Below are positions 15,581-30,975 of a stretch of DNA of 64,000 nt, one piece after another. The stretch comes from Auanema rhodensis (lineage: Eukaryota; Nematoda; Chromadorea; Rhabditida; Rhabditidae). Both the position numbers and the translations under genes were made by a program. The notes beneath the pieces are model-generated. The model searched no databases and had not been told where the DNA came from. It was given only the letters and a program-made list of their open reading frames with translations. Numbering within the stretch: position 1 is the stretch's first letter; each line of letters opens with the position of its first letter. The DNA is taken from the NCBI GenBank assembly GCA_964057225.1, contig OZ059894.1, positions 868,001 through 932,000 of the forward strand, given 5' to 3'.

Positions 15581-18050
15581 AGTTTTTAGACTAATATGGA
15601 CATGGGGAATCTAATTTTGAAAACCGCATCTCTTTATCTTTCACGTGAAGCCAGTTACATACCAAGTGCACATCACGTGTACATTTAATTAGCATAAATT
15701 AAAGTTCACGTAAATTTCAAAGTCATGGTTACCATGAACCAATATCAATAAAAATTAGTTTTTAGACTAATATGGACATGGGGAATCTAATTTTGAAAAC
15801 CGCATTTCTTTATCTTTCACGTGAAGCGAGTTACATACCAAGTGCACATCACGTGTACATTTAATTAGCATAAATTAAAGTTCACGTAAATTTCAAAGTC
15901 ATGGTTACCATGAACCAATATCAATAAAAATTTGTTTTTAGACTAATATGGACATGGGGAATCTAATTTTGAAAACCGCATCTCTTTATCTTTCACGTGA
16001 AGCGAGTTACATACCAAGTGCACATCACGTGTACATTTAATTAGCATAAATTAAAGTTCACGTAAATTTCAAAGTCATGGTTACCATGAACCAATATCAA
16101 TAAAAATTTGTTTTTAGACTAATATGGACATGGGGAATCTAATTTTGAAAACCGCATCTCTTCATCTTTCACGTGAAGCGAGTTACATACCAAGTGCACA
16201 TCACGTGTACATTTAATTAGCATAAATTAAAGTTCACGTAAATTTCAAAGTCATGGTTACCATGCACCAATATCAATAAAAATTTGTTTTTAGACTAATA
16301 TGGACATGGGGAATCTAATTTTGAAAACCGCATCTCTTTATCTTTCACGTGAAGCGAGTTACATACCAAGTGCACATCACGTGTACATTTAATTAGCATA
16401 AATTAAAGTTCACGTAAATTTCAAAGTCATGGTTACCATGCACCAATATCAATAAAAATTTGTTTTTAGACTAATATGGACATGGGGAATCTAATTTTGA
16501 AAACCGCATCTCTTTATCTTTCACGTGAAGCGAGTTACATACCAAGTGCACATCACGTGTACATTTAATTAGCATAAATTAAAGTTCACGTAAATTTCAA
16601 AGTCATGGTTACCATGAACCAATATCAATAAAAATTAGTTTTTAGACTAATATGGACATGGGGAATCTAATTTTGAAAACCGCATCTCTTTATCTTTCAC
16701 GTGAAGCGAGTTACATACCAAGTGCACATCACGTGTACATTTAATTAGCATAAATTAAAGTTCACGTAAATTTCAAAGTCATGGTTACCATGAACCAATA
16801 TCAATGAAAATTTGTTTTTAGACTAATATGGACATGGGGAATCTAATTTTGAAAACCGCATTTCTTTATCTTTCACGTGAAGCGAGTTACATACCAAGTG
16901 CACATCACGTGTACATTTAATTAGCATAAATTAAAGTTCACGTAAAATTCAAAGTCATGGTTACCATGAACCAATATCAATAAAAATTTGTTTTTAGACT
17001 AATATGGACATGGGGAATCTAATTTTGAAAACCGCATCTCTTTATCTTTCACGTGAAGCGAGTTACATACCAAGTGCACATCACGTGTACATTTAATTAG
17101 CATAAATTAAAGTTCACGTAAATTTCAAAGTCATGGTTACCATGCACCAATATCAATAAAAATTTGTTTTTAGACTAATATGGACATGGGGAATCTAATT
17201 TTGAAAACCGCATCTCTTCATCTTTCACGTGAAGCGAGTTACATACCAAGTGCACATCACGTGTACATTTAATTAGCATAAATTAAAGTTCACGTAAATT
17301 TCAAAGTCATGGTTACCATGAACCAATATCAATAAAAATTAGTTTTTAGACTAATATGGACATGGGGAATCTAATTTTGAAAACCGCATCTCTTTATCTT
17401 TCACGTGAAGCGAGTTACATACCAAGTGCACATCACGTGTACATTTAATTAGCATAAATTAAAGTTCACGTAAATTTCAAAGTCATGGTTACCATGAACC
17501 AATATCAATAAAAATTAGTTTTTAGACTAATATGGACATGGGGAATCTAATTTTGAAAACCGCATTTCTTTATCTTTCACGTGAAGCGAGTTACATACCA
17601 AGTGCACATCACGTGTACATTTAATTAGCATAAATTAAAGTTCACGTAAAATTCAAAGTCATGGTTACCATGAACCAATATCAATAAAAATTAGTTTTTA
17701 GACTAATATGGACATGGGGAATCTAATTTTGAAAACCGCATCTCTTTATCTTTCACGTGAAGCGAGTTACATACCAAGTGCACATCACGTGTACATTTAA
17801 TTAGCATAAATTAAAGTTCACGTAAATTTCAAAGTCATGGTTACCATGAACCAATATCAATGAAAATTTGTTTTTAGACTAATATGGACATGGGGAATCT
17901 AATTTTGAAAACCGCATTTCTTTATCTTTCACGTGAAGCGAGTTACATACCAAGTGCACATCACGTGTACATTTAATTAGCATAAATTAAAGTTCACGTA
18001 AAATTCAAAGTCATGGTTACCATGAACCAATATCAATAAAAATTAGTTTT
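15581..18050. repeat. Cluster of A monomers carrying the ATTAGTTTTT variant
   Basis: Seven monomers in this stretch have ATTAGTTTTT in place of ATTTGTTTTT at monomer positions 91-100 (lines near 15581, 15757, 16637, 17341, 17517, 17693 and 18045). The variant matters because its AGT could supply microhomology for the truncations seen at 33.7-37.8 kb. Confidence 0.85.
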
Positions 18051-18479
18051 TAGACTAATATGGACATGGGGAATCTAATTTTGAAAACCGCATCTCTTTA
18101 TCTTTCACGTGAAGCGAGTTACATACCAAGTGCACATCACGTGTACATTTAATTAGCATAAATTAAAGTTCACGTAAAATTCAAAGTCATGGTTACCATG
18201 AACCAATATCAATAAAAATTTGTTTTTAGACTAATATGGACATGGGGAATCTAATTTTGAAAACCGCATCTCTTTATCTTTCACGTGAAGCGAGTTACAT
18301 ACCAAGTGCACATCACGTGTACATTTAATTAGCATAAATTAAAGTTCACGTAAATTTCAAAGTCATGGTTACCATGCACCAATATCAATAAAAATTTGTT
18401 TTTAGACTAATATGGACATGGGGAATCTAATTTTGAAAACCGCATCTCTTCATCTTTCACGTGAAGCGAGTTACATACC

Positions 18480-21400
18480 AAGTGCACATCACGTGTACAT
18501 TTAATTAGCATAAATTAAAGTTCACGTAAATTTCAAAGTCATGGTTACCATGCACCAATATCAATAAAAATTTGTTTTTAGACTAATATGGACATGGGGA
18601 ATCTGATTTTGAAAACCGCATCTCTTTATCTTTCACGTGAAGCGAGTTACATACCAAGTGCACATCACGTGTACATTTAATTAGCATAAATTAAAGTTCA
18701 CGTAAATTTCAAAGTCATGGTTACCATGCACCAATATCAATAAAAATTTGTTTTTAGACTAATATGGACATGGGGAATCTAATTTTGAAAACCGCATCTC
18801 TTTATCTTTCACGTGAAGCGAGTTACATACCAAGTGCACATCACGTGTACATTTAATTAGCATAAATTAAAGTTCACGTAAATTTCAAAGTCATGGTTAC
18901 CATGAACCAATATCAATAAAAATTTGTTTTTAGACTAATATGGACATGGGGAATCTAATTTTGAAAACCGCATCTCTTTATCTTTCACGTGAAGCGAGTT
19001 ACATACCAAGTGCACATCACGTGTACATTTAATTAGCATAAATTAAAGTTCACGTAAATTTCAAAGTCATGGTTACCATGAACCAATATCAATAAAAATT
19101 TGTTTTTAGACTAATATGGACATGGGGAATCTAATTTTGAAAACCGCATCTCTTTATCTTTCACGTGAAGCGAGTTACATACCAAGCGCACATCACGTGT
19201 ACATTTAATTAGCATAAATTAAAGTTCACGTAAATTTCAAAGTCATGGTTACCATGAACCAATATCAATAAAAATTTGTGTTTAGACTAATATGGACATG
19301 GGGAATCTAATTTTGAAAACCGCATCTCTTTATCTTTCACGTGAAGCGAGTTACATACCAAGTGCACATCACGTGTACATTTAATTAGCATAAATTAAAG
19401 TTCACGTAACTTTCAAAGTCATGGTTACCATGAAGCAATATCAATAAAAATTTGTTTTTAGACTAATATGGACATGGGGAATCTAATTTTGAAAACCGCA
19501 TCTCTTTATCTTTCACGTGAAGCGAGTTACATACTAAGTGCACATCACGTGTACATTTAATTAGCATAAATTAAAGTTCACGTAAATTTCAAAGTCATGG
19601 TTACCATGCACCAATATCAATAAAAATTTGTTTTTAGACTAATATGGACATGGGGAATCTAATTTTGAAAACCGCATCTCTTTATCTTTCACGTGAAGCG
19701 AGTTACATACCAAGTGCACATCACGTGTACATTTAATTAGCATAAATTAAAGTTCACGTAAATTTCAAAGTCATGGTTACCATGCACCAATATCAATAAA
19801 AATTTGTTTTTAGACTAATATGGACATGGGGAATCTAATTTTGAAAACCGCATCTCTTCATCTTTCACGTGAAGCGAGTTACATACCAAGTGCACATCAC
19901 GTGTACATTTAATTAGCATAAATTAAAGTTCACGTAAATTTCAAAGTCATGGTTACCATGCACCAATATCAATAAAAATTTGTTTTTAGACTAATATGGA
20001 CATGGGGAATCTGATTTTGAAAACCGCATCTCTTTATCTTTCACGTGAAGCGAGTTACATACCAAGTGCACATCACGTGTACATTTAATTAGCATAAATT
20101 AAAGTTCACGTAAATTTCAAAGTCATGGTTACCATGCACCAATATCAATAAAAATTTGTTTTTAGACTAATATGGACATGGGGAATCTAATTTTGAAAAC
20201 CGCATCTCTTTATCTTTCACGTGAAGCGAGTTACATACCAAGTGCACATCACGTGTACATTTAATTAGCATAAATTAAAGTTCACGTAAATTTCAAAGTC
20301 ATGGTTACCATGAACCAATATCAATAAAAATTTGTTTTTAGACTAATATGGACATGGGGAATCTAATTTTGAAAACCGCATCTCTTTATCTTTCACGTGA
20401 AGCGAGTTACATACCAAGTGCACATCACGTGTACATTTAATTAGCATAAATTAAAGTTCACGTAAATTTCAAAGTCATGGTTACCATGAACCAATATCAA
20501 TAAAAATTTGTTTTTAGACTGATATGGACATGGGGAATCTAATTTTGAAAACCGCATCTCTTTATCTTTCACGTGAAGCGAGTTACATACCAAGCGCACA
20601 TCACGTGTACATTTAATTAGCATAAATTAAAGTTCACGTAAAATTCAAAGTCATGGTTACCATGAACCAATATCAATAAAAATTTGTTTTTAGACTAATA
20701 TGGACATGGGGAATCTAATTTTGAAAACCGCATCTCTTTATCTTTCACGTGAAGCGAGTTACATACCAAGTGCACATCACGTGTACATTTAATTAGCATA
20801 AATTAAAGTTCACGTAAATTTCAAAGTCATGGTTACCATGCACCAATATCAATAAAAATTTGTTTTTAGACTAATATGGACATGGGGAATCTAATTTTGA
20901 AAACCGCATCTCTTCATCTTTCACGTGAAGCGAGTTACATACCAAGTGCACATCACGTGTACATTTAATTAGCATAAATTAAAGTTCACGTAAATTTCAA
21001 AGTCATGGTTACCATGCACCAATATCAATAAAAATTTGTTTTTAGACTAATATGGACATGGGGAATCTGATTTTGAAAACCGCATCTCTTTATCTTTCAC
21101 GTGAAGCGAGTTACATACCAAGTGCACATCACGTGTACATTTAATTAGCATAAATTAAAGTTCACGTAAATTTCAAAGTCATGGTTACCATGCACCAATA
21201 TCAATAAAAATTTGTTTTTAGACTAATATGGACATGGGGAATCTAATTTTGAAAACCGCATCTCTTTATCTTTCACGTGAAGCGAGTTACATACCAAGTG
21301 CACATCACGTGTACATTTAATTAGCATAAATTAAAGTTCACGTAAATTTCAAAGTCATGGTTACCATGAACCAATATCAATAAAAATTTGTTTTTAGACT

Positions 21401-24400
21401 AATATGGACATGGGGAATCTAATTTTGAAAACCGCATCTCTTTATCTTTCACGTGAAGCGAGTTACATACCAAGTGCACATCACGTGTACATTTAATTAG
21501 CATAAATTAAAGTTCACGTAAATTTCAAAGTCATGGTTACCATGAACCAATATCAATAAAAATTTGTTTTTAGACTAATATGGACATGGGGAATCTAATT
21601 TTGAAAACCGCATCTCTTTATCTTTCACGTGAAGCGAGTTACATACCAAGCGCACATCACGTGTACATTTAATTAGCATAAATTAAAGTTCACGTAAATT
21701 TCAAAGTCATGGTTACCATGAACCAATATCAATAAAAATTTGTGTTTAGACTAATATGGACATGGGGAATCTAATTTTGAAAACCGCATCTCTTTATCTT
21801 TCACGTGAAGCGAGTTACATACCAAGTGCACATCACGTGTACATTTAATTAGCATAAATTAAAGTTCACGTAACTTTCAAAGTCATGGTTACCATGAAGC
21901 AATATCAATAAAAATTTGTTTTTAGACTAATATGGACATGGGGAATCTAATTTTGAAAACCGCATCTCTTTATCTTTCACGTGAAGCGAGTTACATACTA
22001 AGTGCACATCACGTGTACATTTAATTAGCATAAATTAAAGTTCACGTAAATTTCAAAGTCATGGTTACCATGCACCAATATCAATAAAAATTTGTTTTTA
22101 GACTAATATGGACATGGGGAATCTAATTTTGAAAACCGCATCTCTTTATCTTTCACGTGAAGCGAGTTACATACCAAGTGCACATCACGTGTACATTTAA
22201 TTAGCATAAATTAAAGTTCACGTAAATTTCAAAGTCATGGTTACCATGAACCAATATCAATAAAAATTTGTTTTTAGACTAATATGGACATGGGGAATCT
22301 AATTTTGAAAACCGCATCTCTTCATCTTTCACGTGAAGCGAGTTACATACCAAGTGCACATCACGTGTACATTTAATTAGCATAAATTAAAGTTCACGTA
22401 AATTTCAAAGTCATGGTTACCATGCACCAATATCAATAAAAATTTGTTTTTAGACTAATATGGACATGGGGAATCTAATTTTGAAAACCGCATCTCTTCA
22501 TCTTTCACGTGAAGCGAGTTACATACCAAGTGCACATCACGTGTACATTTAATTAGCATAAATTAAAGTTCACGTAAATTTCAAAGTCATGGTTACCATG
22601 CACCAATATCAATAAAAATTTGTTTTTAGACTAATATGGACATGGGGAATCTGATTTTGAAAACCGCATCTCTTTATCTTTCACGTGAAGCGAGTTACAT
22701 ACCAAGTGCACATCACGTGTACATTTAATTAGCATAAATTAAAACTCACGTAAATTTCAAAGTCATGGTTACCATGCACCAATATCAATAAAAATTTGTT
22801 TTTAGACTAATATGGACATGGGGAATCTAATTTTGAAAACCGCATCTCTTTATCTTTCACGTGAAGCGAGTTACATACCAAGTGCACATCACGTGTACAT
22901 TTAATTAGCATAAATTAAAGTTCACGTAAATTTCAAAGTCATGGTTACCATGAACCAATATCAATAAAAATTTGTTTTTAGACTAATATGGACATGGGGA
23001 ATCTAATTTTGAAAACCGCATCTCTTTATCTTTCACGTGAAGCGAGTTACATACCAAGTGCACATCACGTGTACATTTAATTAGCATAAATTAAAGTTCA
23101 CGTAAATTTCAAAGTCATGGTTACCATGAACCAATATCAATAAAAATTTGTTTTTAGACTAATATGGACATGGGGAATCTAATTTTGAAAACCGCATCTC
23201 TTTATCTTTCACGTGAAGCGAGTTACATACCAAGCGCACATCACGTGTACATTTAATTAGCATAAATTAAAGTTCACGTAAAATTCAAAGTCATGGTTAC
23301 CATGAACCAATATCAATAAAAATTTGTTTTTAGACTAATATGGACATGGGGAATCTAATTTTGAAAACCGCATCTCTTTATCTTTCACGTGAAGCGAGTT
23401 ACATACCAAGTGCACATCACGTGTACATTTAATTAGCATAAATTAAAGTTCACGTAAATTTCAAAGTCATGGTTACCATGCACCAATATCAATAAAAATT
23501 TGTTTTTAGACTAATATGGACATGGGGAATCTAATTTTGAAAACCGCATCTCTTCATCTTTCACGTGAAGCGAGTTACATACCAAGTGCACATCACGTGT
23601 ACATTTAATTAGCATAAATTAAAGTTCACGTAAATTTCAAAGTCATGGTTACCATGCACCAATATCAATAAAAATTTGTTTTTAGACTAATATGGACATG
23701 GGGAATCTGATTTTGAAAACCGCATCTCTTTATCTTTCACGTGAAGCGAGTTACATACCAAGTGCACATCACGTGTACATTTAATTAGCATAAATTAAAG
23801 TTCACGTAAATTTCAAAGTCATGGTTACCATGCACCAATATCAATAAAAATTTGTTTTTAGACTAATATGGACATGGGGAATCTAATTTTGAAAACCGCA
23901 TCTCTTTATCTTTCACGTGAAGCGAGTTACATACCAAGTGCACATCACGTGTACATTTAATTAGCATAAATTAAAGTTCACGTAAATTTCAAAGTCATGG
24001 TTACCATGAACCAATATCAATAAAAATTTGTTTTTAGACTAATATGGACATGGGGAATCTAATTTTGAAAACCGCATCTCTTTATCTTTCACGTGAAGCG
24101 AGTTACATACCAAGTGCACATCACGTGTACATTTAATTAGCATAAATTAAAGTTCACGTAAATTTCAAAGTCATGGTTACCATGAACCAATATCAATAAA
24201 AATTTGTTTTTAGACTAATATGGACATGGGGAATCTAATTTTGAAAACCGCATCTCTTTATCTTTCACGTGAAGCGAGTTACATACCAAGCGCACATCAC
24301 GTGTACATTTAATTAGCATAAATTAAAGTTCACGTAAATTTCAAAGTCATGGTTACCATGAACCAATATCAATAAAAATTTGTGTTTAGACTAATATGGA

Positions 24401-24815
24401 CATGGGGAATCTAATTTTGAAAACCGCATCTCTTTATCTTTCACGTGAAGCGAGTTACATACCAAGTGCACATCACGTGTACATTTAATTAGCATAAATT
24501 AAAGTTCACGTAACTTTCAAAGTCATGGTTACCATGAAGCAATATCAATAAAAATTTGTTTTTAGACTAATATGGACATGGGGAATCTAATTTTGAAAAC
24601 CGCATCTCTTTATCTTTCACGTGAAGCGAGTTACATACTAAGTGCACATCACGTGTACATTTAATTAGCATAAATTAAAGTTCACGTAAATTTCAAAGTC
24701 ATGGTTACCATGCACCAATATCAATAAAAATTTGTTTTTAGACTAATATGGACATGGGGAATCTAATTTTGAAAACCGCATCTCTTTATCTTTCACGTGA
24801 AGCGAGTTACATATC
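18480..24815. repeat. 14/15-monomer higher-order repeat in satellite A
   Basis: Three diagnostic variants recur in fixed order. CTGATTTT occurs at 18605, 20013, 21069, 22653 and 23709. AAGCGCAC occurs at 19187, 20595, 21651, 23235 and 24291. TGTGTTTAG occurs in monomers 19184, 21648 and 24288, each followed by a GTAACTTTC monomer. Spacings are 8, 6, 9 and 6 monomers, giving composite units of 14 (2464 bp) and 15 (2640 bp) monomers and a partial third copy. The 15-mer differs from the 14-mer by one extra monomer near 22.0-22.5 kb. Successive AAGCGCAC monomers alternate between TGTGTTTAG and GTAAAATTC forms, so the larger unit is itself made of two related sub-blocks. Confidence 0.9.
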
Positions 24816-25343
24816 AAGTGCACATCACGTGTACATTTAATTAGCATAAATTAAAGTTCACGTAAATTTCAAAGTCATGGTTACCATGCACCAATATCAA
24901 TAAAAATTTGTTTTTAGACTAATATGGACATGGGGAATCTAATTTTGAAAACCGCATCTCTTTATCTTTCACGTGAAGCGAGTTACATACCAAGTGCACA
25001 TCACGTGTACATTTAATTAGCATAAATTAAAGTTCACGTAAATTTCAAAGTCATGGTTACCATGCACCAATATCAATAAAAATTTGTTTTTAGACTAATA
25101 TGGACATGGGGAATCTAATTTTGAAAACCGCATCTCTTTATCTTTCACGTGAAGCGAGTTACATACCAAGTGCACATCACGTGTACATTTAATTAGCATA
25201 AATTAAAGTTCACGTAAATTTCAAAGTCATGGTTACCATGCACCAATATCAATAAAAATTTGTTTTTAGACTAATATGGACATGGGGAATCTAATTTTGA
25301 AAACCGCATCTCTTTATCTTTCACGTGAAGCGAGTTACATACC

Positions 25344-28300
25344 AAGTGCACATCACGTGTACATTTAATTAGCATAAATTAAAGTTCACGTAAATTTCAA
25401 AGTCATGGTTACCATGCACCAATATCAATAAAAATTTGTTTTTAGATTAATATGGACATGGGGAATCTAATTTTGAAAACCGCATCTCTTTATCTTTCAC
25501 GTGGAGCGAGTTACATACCAAGTGCACATCACGTGTACATTTAATTAGCATAAATTAAAGTTCACGTAAATTTCAAAGTCATGGTTACCATGAAGCAATA
25601 TCAATAAAAATTTGTTTTTAGACTAATATGGACATGGGGAATCTAATTTTGAAAACCGCATCTCTTTATCTTTCACGTGAAGCGAGTTACATACCAAGTG
25701 CACATCACGTGTACATTTAATTAGCATAAATTAAAGTTCACGTAAATTTCAAAGTCATGGTTACCATGAAGCAATATCAATAAAAATTTGTTTTTAGACT
25801 AATATGGACATGGGGAATCTAATTTTGAAAACCGCATCTCTTTATCTTTCACGTGAAGCGAGTTACATACCAAGTGCACATCACGTGTACATTTAATTAG
25901 CATAAATTAAAGTTCACGTAAATTTCAAAGTCATGGTTACCATGAACCAATATCAATAAACATTTGTTTTTAGACTAATATGGACATGGGGAATCTAATT
26001 TTGAAAACCGCATTTCTTTATCTTTCACGTGAAGCGAGTTACATACCAAGTGCACATCACGTGTACATTTAATTAGCATAAATTAAAGTTCACGTAAATT
26101 TCAAAGTCATGGTTACCATGAAGCAATATCAATAAAAATTTGTTTTTAGACTAATATGGACATGGGGAATCTAATTTTGAAAACCGCATCTCTTTATCTT
26201 TCACGTGAAGCGAGTTACATACCAAGTGCACATCACGTGTACATTTAATTAGCATAAATTAAAGTTCACGTAAATTTCAAAGTCATGGTTACCATGAAGC
26301 AATATCAATAAAAATTTGTTTTTAGACTAATATGGACATGGGGAATCTAATTTTGAAAACCGCATCTCTTTATCTTTCACGTGAAGCGAGTTACATACCA
26401 AGTGCACATCACGTGTACATTTAATTAGCATAAATTAAAGTTCACGTAAATTTCAAAGTCATGGTTACAATGAAGCAATATCAATAAAAATTTGTTTTTA
26501 GACTAATATGGACATGGGGAATCTAATTTTGAAAACCGCATCTCTTTATCTTTCACGTGAAGCGAGTTACATACCAAGTGCACATCACGTGTACATTTAA
26601 TTAGCATAAATTAAAGTTCACGTAAATTTCAAAGTCATGGTTACCATGAACCAATATCAATAAAAATTTGTTTTTAGACTAATATGGACATGGGGAATCT
26701 AATTTTGAAAACCGCATCTCTTTATCTTTCACGTGAAGCGAGTTACATACCAAGTGCACATCACGTGTACATTTAATTAGCATAAATTAAAGTTCACGTA
26801 AAATTCAAAGTCATGGTTACCATGAACCAATATCAATAAAAATTTGTTTTTAGACTAATATGGACATGGGGAATCTAATTTTGAAAACCGCATCTCTTTA
26901 TCTTTCACGTGAAGCGAGTTACATACCAAGTGCACATCACGTGTACATTTAATTAGCATAAATTAAAGTTCACGTAAATTTCAAAGTCATGGTTACCATG
27001 AACCAATATCAAAAAAAATTTGTTTTTAGACTAATATGGACATGGGGAATCTAATTTTGAAAACCGCATCTCTTTATCTTTCACGTGAAGCGAGTTACAT
27101 ACCAAGTGCACATCACGTGTACATTAAATTAGCATTAATTAAAGTTCACGTAAATTTCAAAGTCATGGTTACCATGAACCAATATCGATAAAAATTTGTT
27201 TTTAGACTAATATGGACATGGGGAATCTAATTTTGAAAACCGCATCTCTTTATCTTTCACGTGAAGCGAGTTACATACCAAGTGCACATCACGTGTACAT
27301 TTAATTAGCATAAATTAAAGTTCACGTATATTTCAAAGTCATGGTTACCATGAACTAATATCAATAAAAATTTGTTTTTAGACTAATATGGACATGGGGA
27401 ATCTAATTTTGAAAACCGCATCTCTTTATCTTTCACGTGAAGCGAGTTACATACCAAGTGCACATCACGTGTACATTTAATTAGCATAAATTAAAGTTCA
27501 CGTAAATTTCAAAGTCATGGTTACCATGAACTAATATCAATAAAAATCTGTTTTTAGACTAATATGGACATGGGGAATCTAATTTTGAAAACCGCATCTC
27601 TTTATCTTTCACGTGAAGCGAGTTACTTACCAAGTGCACATCACGTGTACATTTAATTAGCATAAATTAAAGTTCACGTAAATTTCAAAGTCATGGTTAC
27701 CATGAACCAATATCAATAAAAATTTGTTTTTAGACTAATATGGACATGGGGAATCTAATTTTGAAAACCGCATCTCTTTATCTTTCACGTGAAGCGAGTT
27801 ACATACCAAGTGCACATCACGTGTACATTTAATTAGCATAAATTAAAGTTCACGTAAATTTCAAAGTCATGGTTACCATGAACCAATATCAATAAAAATT
27901 TGTTTTTAGACTAATATGGACATGGGGAATCTAATTTTGAAAACCGCATCTCTTTATCTTTCACGTGAAGCGAGTTACATACCAAGTGCACATCACGTGT
28001 ACATTTAATTAGCATAAATTAAAGTTCACGTAAATTTCAAAGTCATGGTTACCATGAACCAATATCAATAAAAATTTGTTTTTAGACTAATATGGACATG
28101 GGGAATCTAATTTTGAAAACCGCATCTCTTTATCTTTCACGTGAAGCGAGTTACATACCAAGTGCAGATCACGTGTACATTTAATTAGCATAAATTAAAG
28201 TTCACGTAAATTTCAAAGTCATGGTTACCATGAACCAATATCAATAAAAATTTGTTTTTAGACTAATATGGACATGGGGAATCTAATTTTGAAAACCGCA

Positions 28301-30799
28301 TCTCTTTATCTTTCACGTGAAGCGAGTTACATACCAAGTGCACATCACGTGTACATTTAATTAGCATAAATTAAAGTTCACGTAAATTTCAAAGTCATGG
28401 TTACCATGAACCAATATCAATAAAAATTTGTTTTTAGACTAATATGGACATGGGGAATCTAATTTTGAAAACCGCATCTCTTCATCTTTCACGTGAAGCG
28501 AGTTACATACCAAGTGCACATCACGTGTACATTTAATTAGCATAAATTAAAGTTCACGTAAATTTCAAAGTCATGGTTACCATGCACCAATATCAATAAA
28601 AATTTGTTTTTAGACTAATATGGACATGGGGAATCTAATTTTGAAAACCGCATCTCTTTATCTTTCACGTGAAGCGAGTTACATACCAAGTGCACATCAC
28701 GTGTACATTTAATTAGCATAAATTAAAGTTCACGTAAATTTCAAAGTCATGGTTACCATGCACCAATATCAATAAAAATTTGTTTTTAGACTAATATGGA
28801 CATGGGGAATCTAATTTTGAAAACCGCATCTCTTTATCTTTCACGTGAAGCGAGTTACATACCAAGTGCACATCACGTGTACATTTAATTAGCATAAATT
28901 AAAGTTCACGTAAATTTCAAAGTCATGGTTACCATGAAGCAATATCAATAAAAATTTCTTTTTAGACTAATATGGACATGGGGAATCTAATTTTGAAAAC
29001 CGCATCTCTTTATCTTTCACGTGAAGCGAGTTACATACCAAGTGCACATCACGTGTACATTTAATTAGCATAAATTAAAGTTCACGTAAATTTCAAAGTC
29101 ATGGTTACCATGAAGCAATATCAATAAAAATTTGTTTTTAGACTAATATGGACATGGGGAATCTAATTTTGAAAACCGCATCTCTTTATCTTTCACGTGA
29201 AGCGAGTTACATACCAAGTGCACATCACGTGTACATTTAATTAGCATAAATTAAAGTTCACGTAAATTTCAAAGTCATGGTTACCATGAACCAATATCAA
29301 TAAAAATTTGTTTTTAGACTAATATGGACATGGGGAATCTAATTTTGAAAACCGCATCTCTTTATCTTTCACGTGAAGCGAGTTACATACCAAGTGCACA
29401 TCACGTGTACATTTAATTAGCATAAATTAAAGTTCACGTAAATTTCAAAGTCATGGTTACCATGAACCAATATCAATAAAAATTTGTTTTTAGACTAATA
29501 TGGACATGGGGAATCTAATTTTGAAAACCGCATCTCTTCATCTTTCACGTGAAGCGAGTTACATACCAAGTGCACATCACGTGTACATTTAATTAGCATA
29601 AATTAAAGTTCACGTAAATTTCAAAGTCATGGTTACCATGAACCAATATCAATAAAAATTTGTTTTTAGACTAATATGGACATGGGGAATCTAATTTTGA
29701 AAACCGCATCTCTTTATCTTTCACGTGAAGCGAGTTACATACCAAGTGCACATCACGTGTACATTTAATTAGCATAAATTAAAGTTCACGTAAATTTCAA
29801 AGTCATGGTTACCATGAAGCAATATCAATAAAAATTTGTTTTTAGACTAATATGGACATGGGGAATCTAATTTTGAAAACCGCATCTCTTTATCTTTCAC
29901 GTGAAGCGAGTTACATACCAAGTGCACATCACGTGTACATTTAATTAGCATAAATTAAAGTTCACGTAAATTTCAAAGTCATGGTTACAATGAAGCAATA
30001 TCAATAAAAATTTGTTTTTAGACTAATATGGACATGGGGAATCTAATTTTGAAAACCGCATCTCTTTATCTTTCACGTGAAGCGAGTTACATACCAAGTG
30101 CACATCACGTGTACATTTAATTAGCATTAATTAAAGTTCACGTAAATTTCAAAGTCATGGTTACCATGCACCAATATCAATAAAAATTTGTTTTTAGATT
30201 AATATGGACATGGGGAATCTAATTTTGAAAACCGCATCTCTTTATCTTTCACGTGGAGCGAGTTACATACCAAGTGCACATCACGTGTACATTTAATTAG
30301 CATAAATTAAAGTTCACGTAAATTTCAAAGTCATGGTTACCATGAAGCAATATCAATAAAAATTTGTTTTTAGACTAATATGGACATGGGGAATCTAATT
30401 TTGAAAACCGCATCTCTTTATCTTTCACGTGAAGCGAGTTACATACCAAGTGCACATCACGTGTACATTTAATTAGCATAAATTAAAGTTCACGTAAATT
30501 TCAAAGTCATGGTTACCATGAAGCAATATCAATAAAAATTTGTTTTTAGACTAATATGGACATGGGGAATCTAATTTTGAAAACCGCATCTCTTTATCTT
30601 TCACGTGAAGCGAGTTACATACCAAGTGCACATCACGTGTACATTTAATTAGCATAAATTAAAGTTCACGTAAATTTCAAAGTCATGGTTACCATGAACC
30701 AATATCAATAAAAATTTGTTTTTAGACTAATATGGACATGGGGAATCTAATTTTGAAAACCGCATTTCTTTATCTTTCACGTGAAGCGAGTTACATACC
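25344..30799. repeat. 27-monomer offset copy in satellite A
   Basis: Monomer 25344 and monomer 30096 both carry TTTTTAGATTAAT together with CACGTGGAGCG, a pair seen nowhere else. Each is followed by two AAGC monomers and one AACC monomer with GCATTTC. The four-monomer blocks 25344-26047 and 30096-30799 are therefore copies displaced by 4752 bp (27 x 176). GGTTACAATGAAG also recurs inside this interval near 26469 and 29989, 20 monomers apart. Confidence 0.85.
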
Positions 30800-30975
30800 A
30801 AGTGCACATCACGTGTACATTTAATTAGCATAAATTAAAGTTCACGTAAATTTCAAAGTCATGGTTACCATGCACCAATATCAATAAAAATTTGTTTTTA
30901 GACTAATATGGACATGGGGAATCTAATTTTGAAAACCGCATCTCTTTATCTTTCACGTGAAGCGAGTTACATACC

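Noticed and set aside
20441-20623. Minus-strand open frame of 60 codons starting MLIKCTRDV
   Set aside because: It lies wholly inside satellite A and is open only because A to G at 20521 turns the TAG present in other monomers (20519-20521 on the reverse strand) into CAG. No other monomer keeps the frame, and nothing suggests expression.
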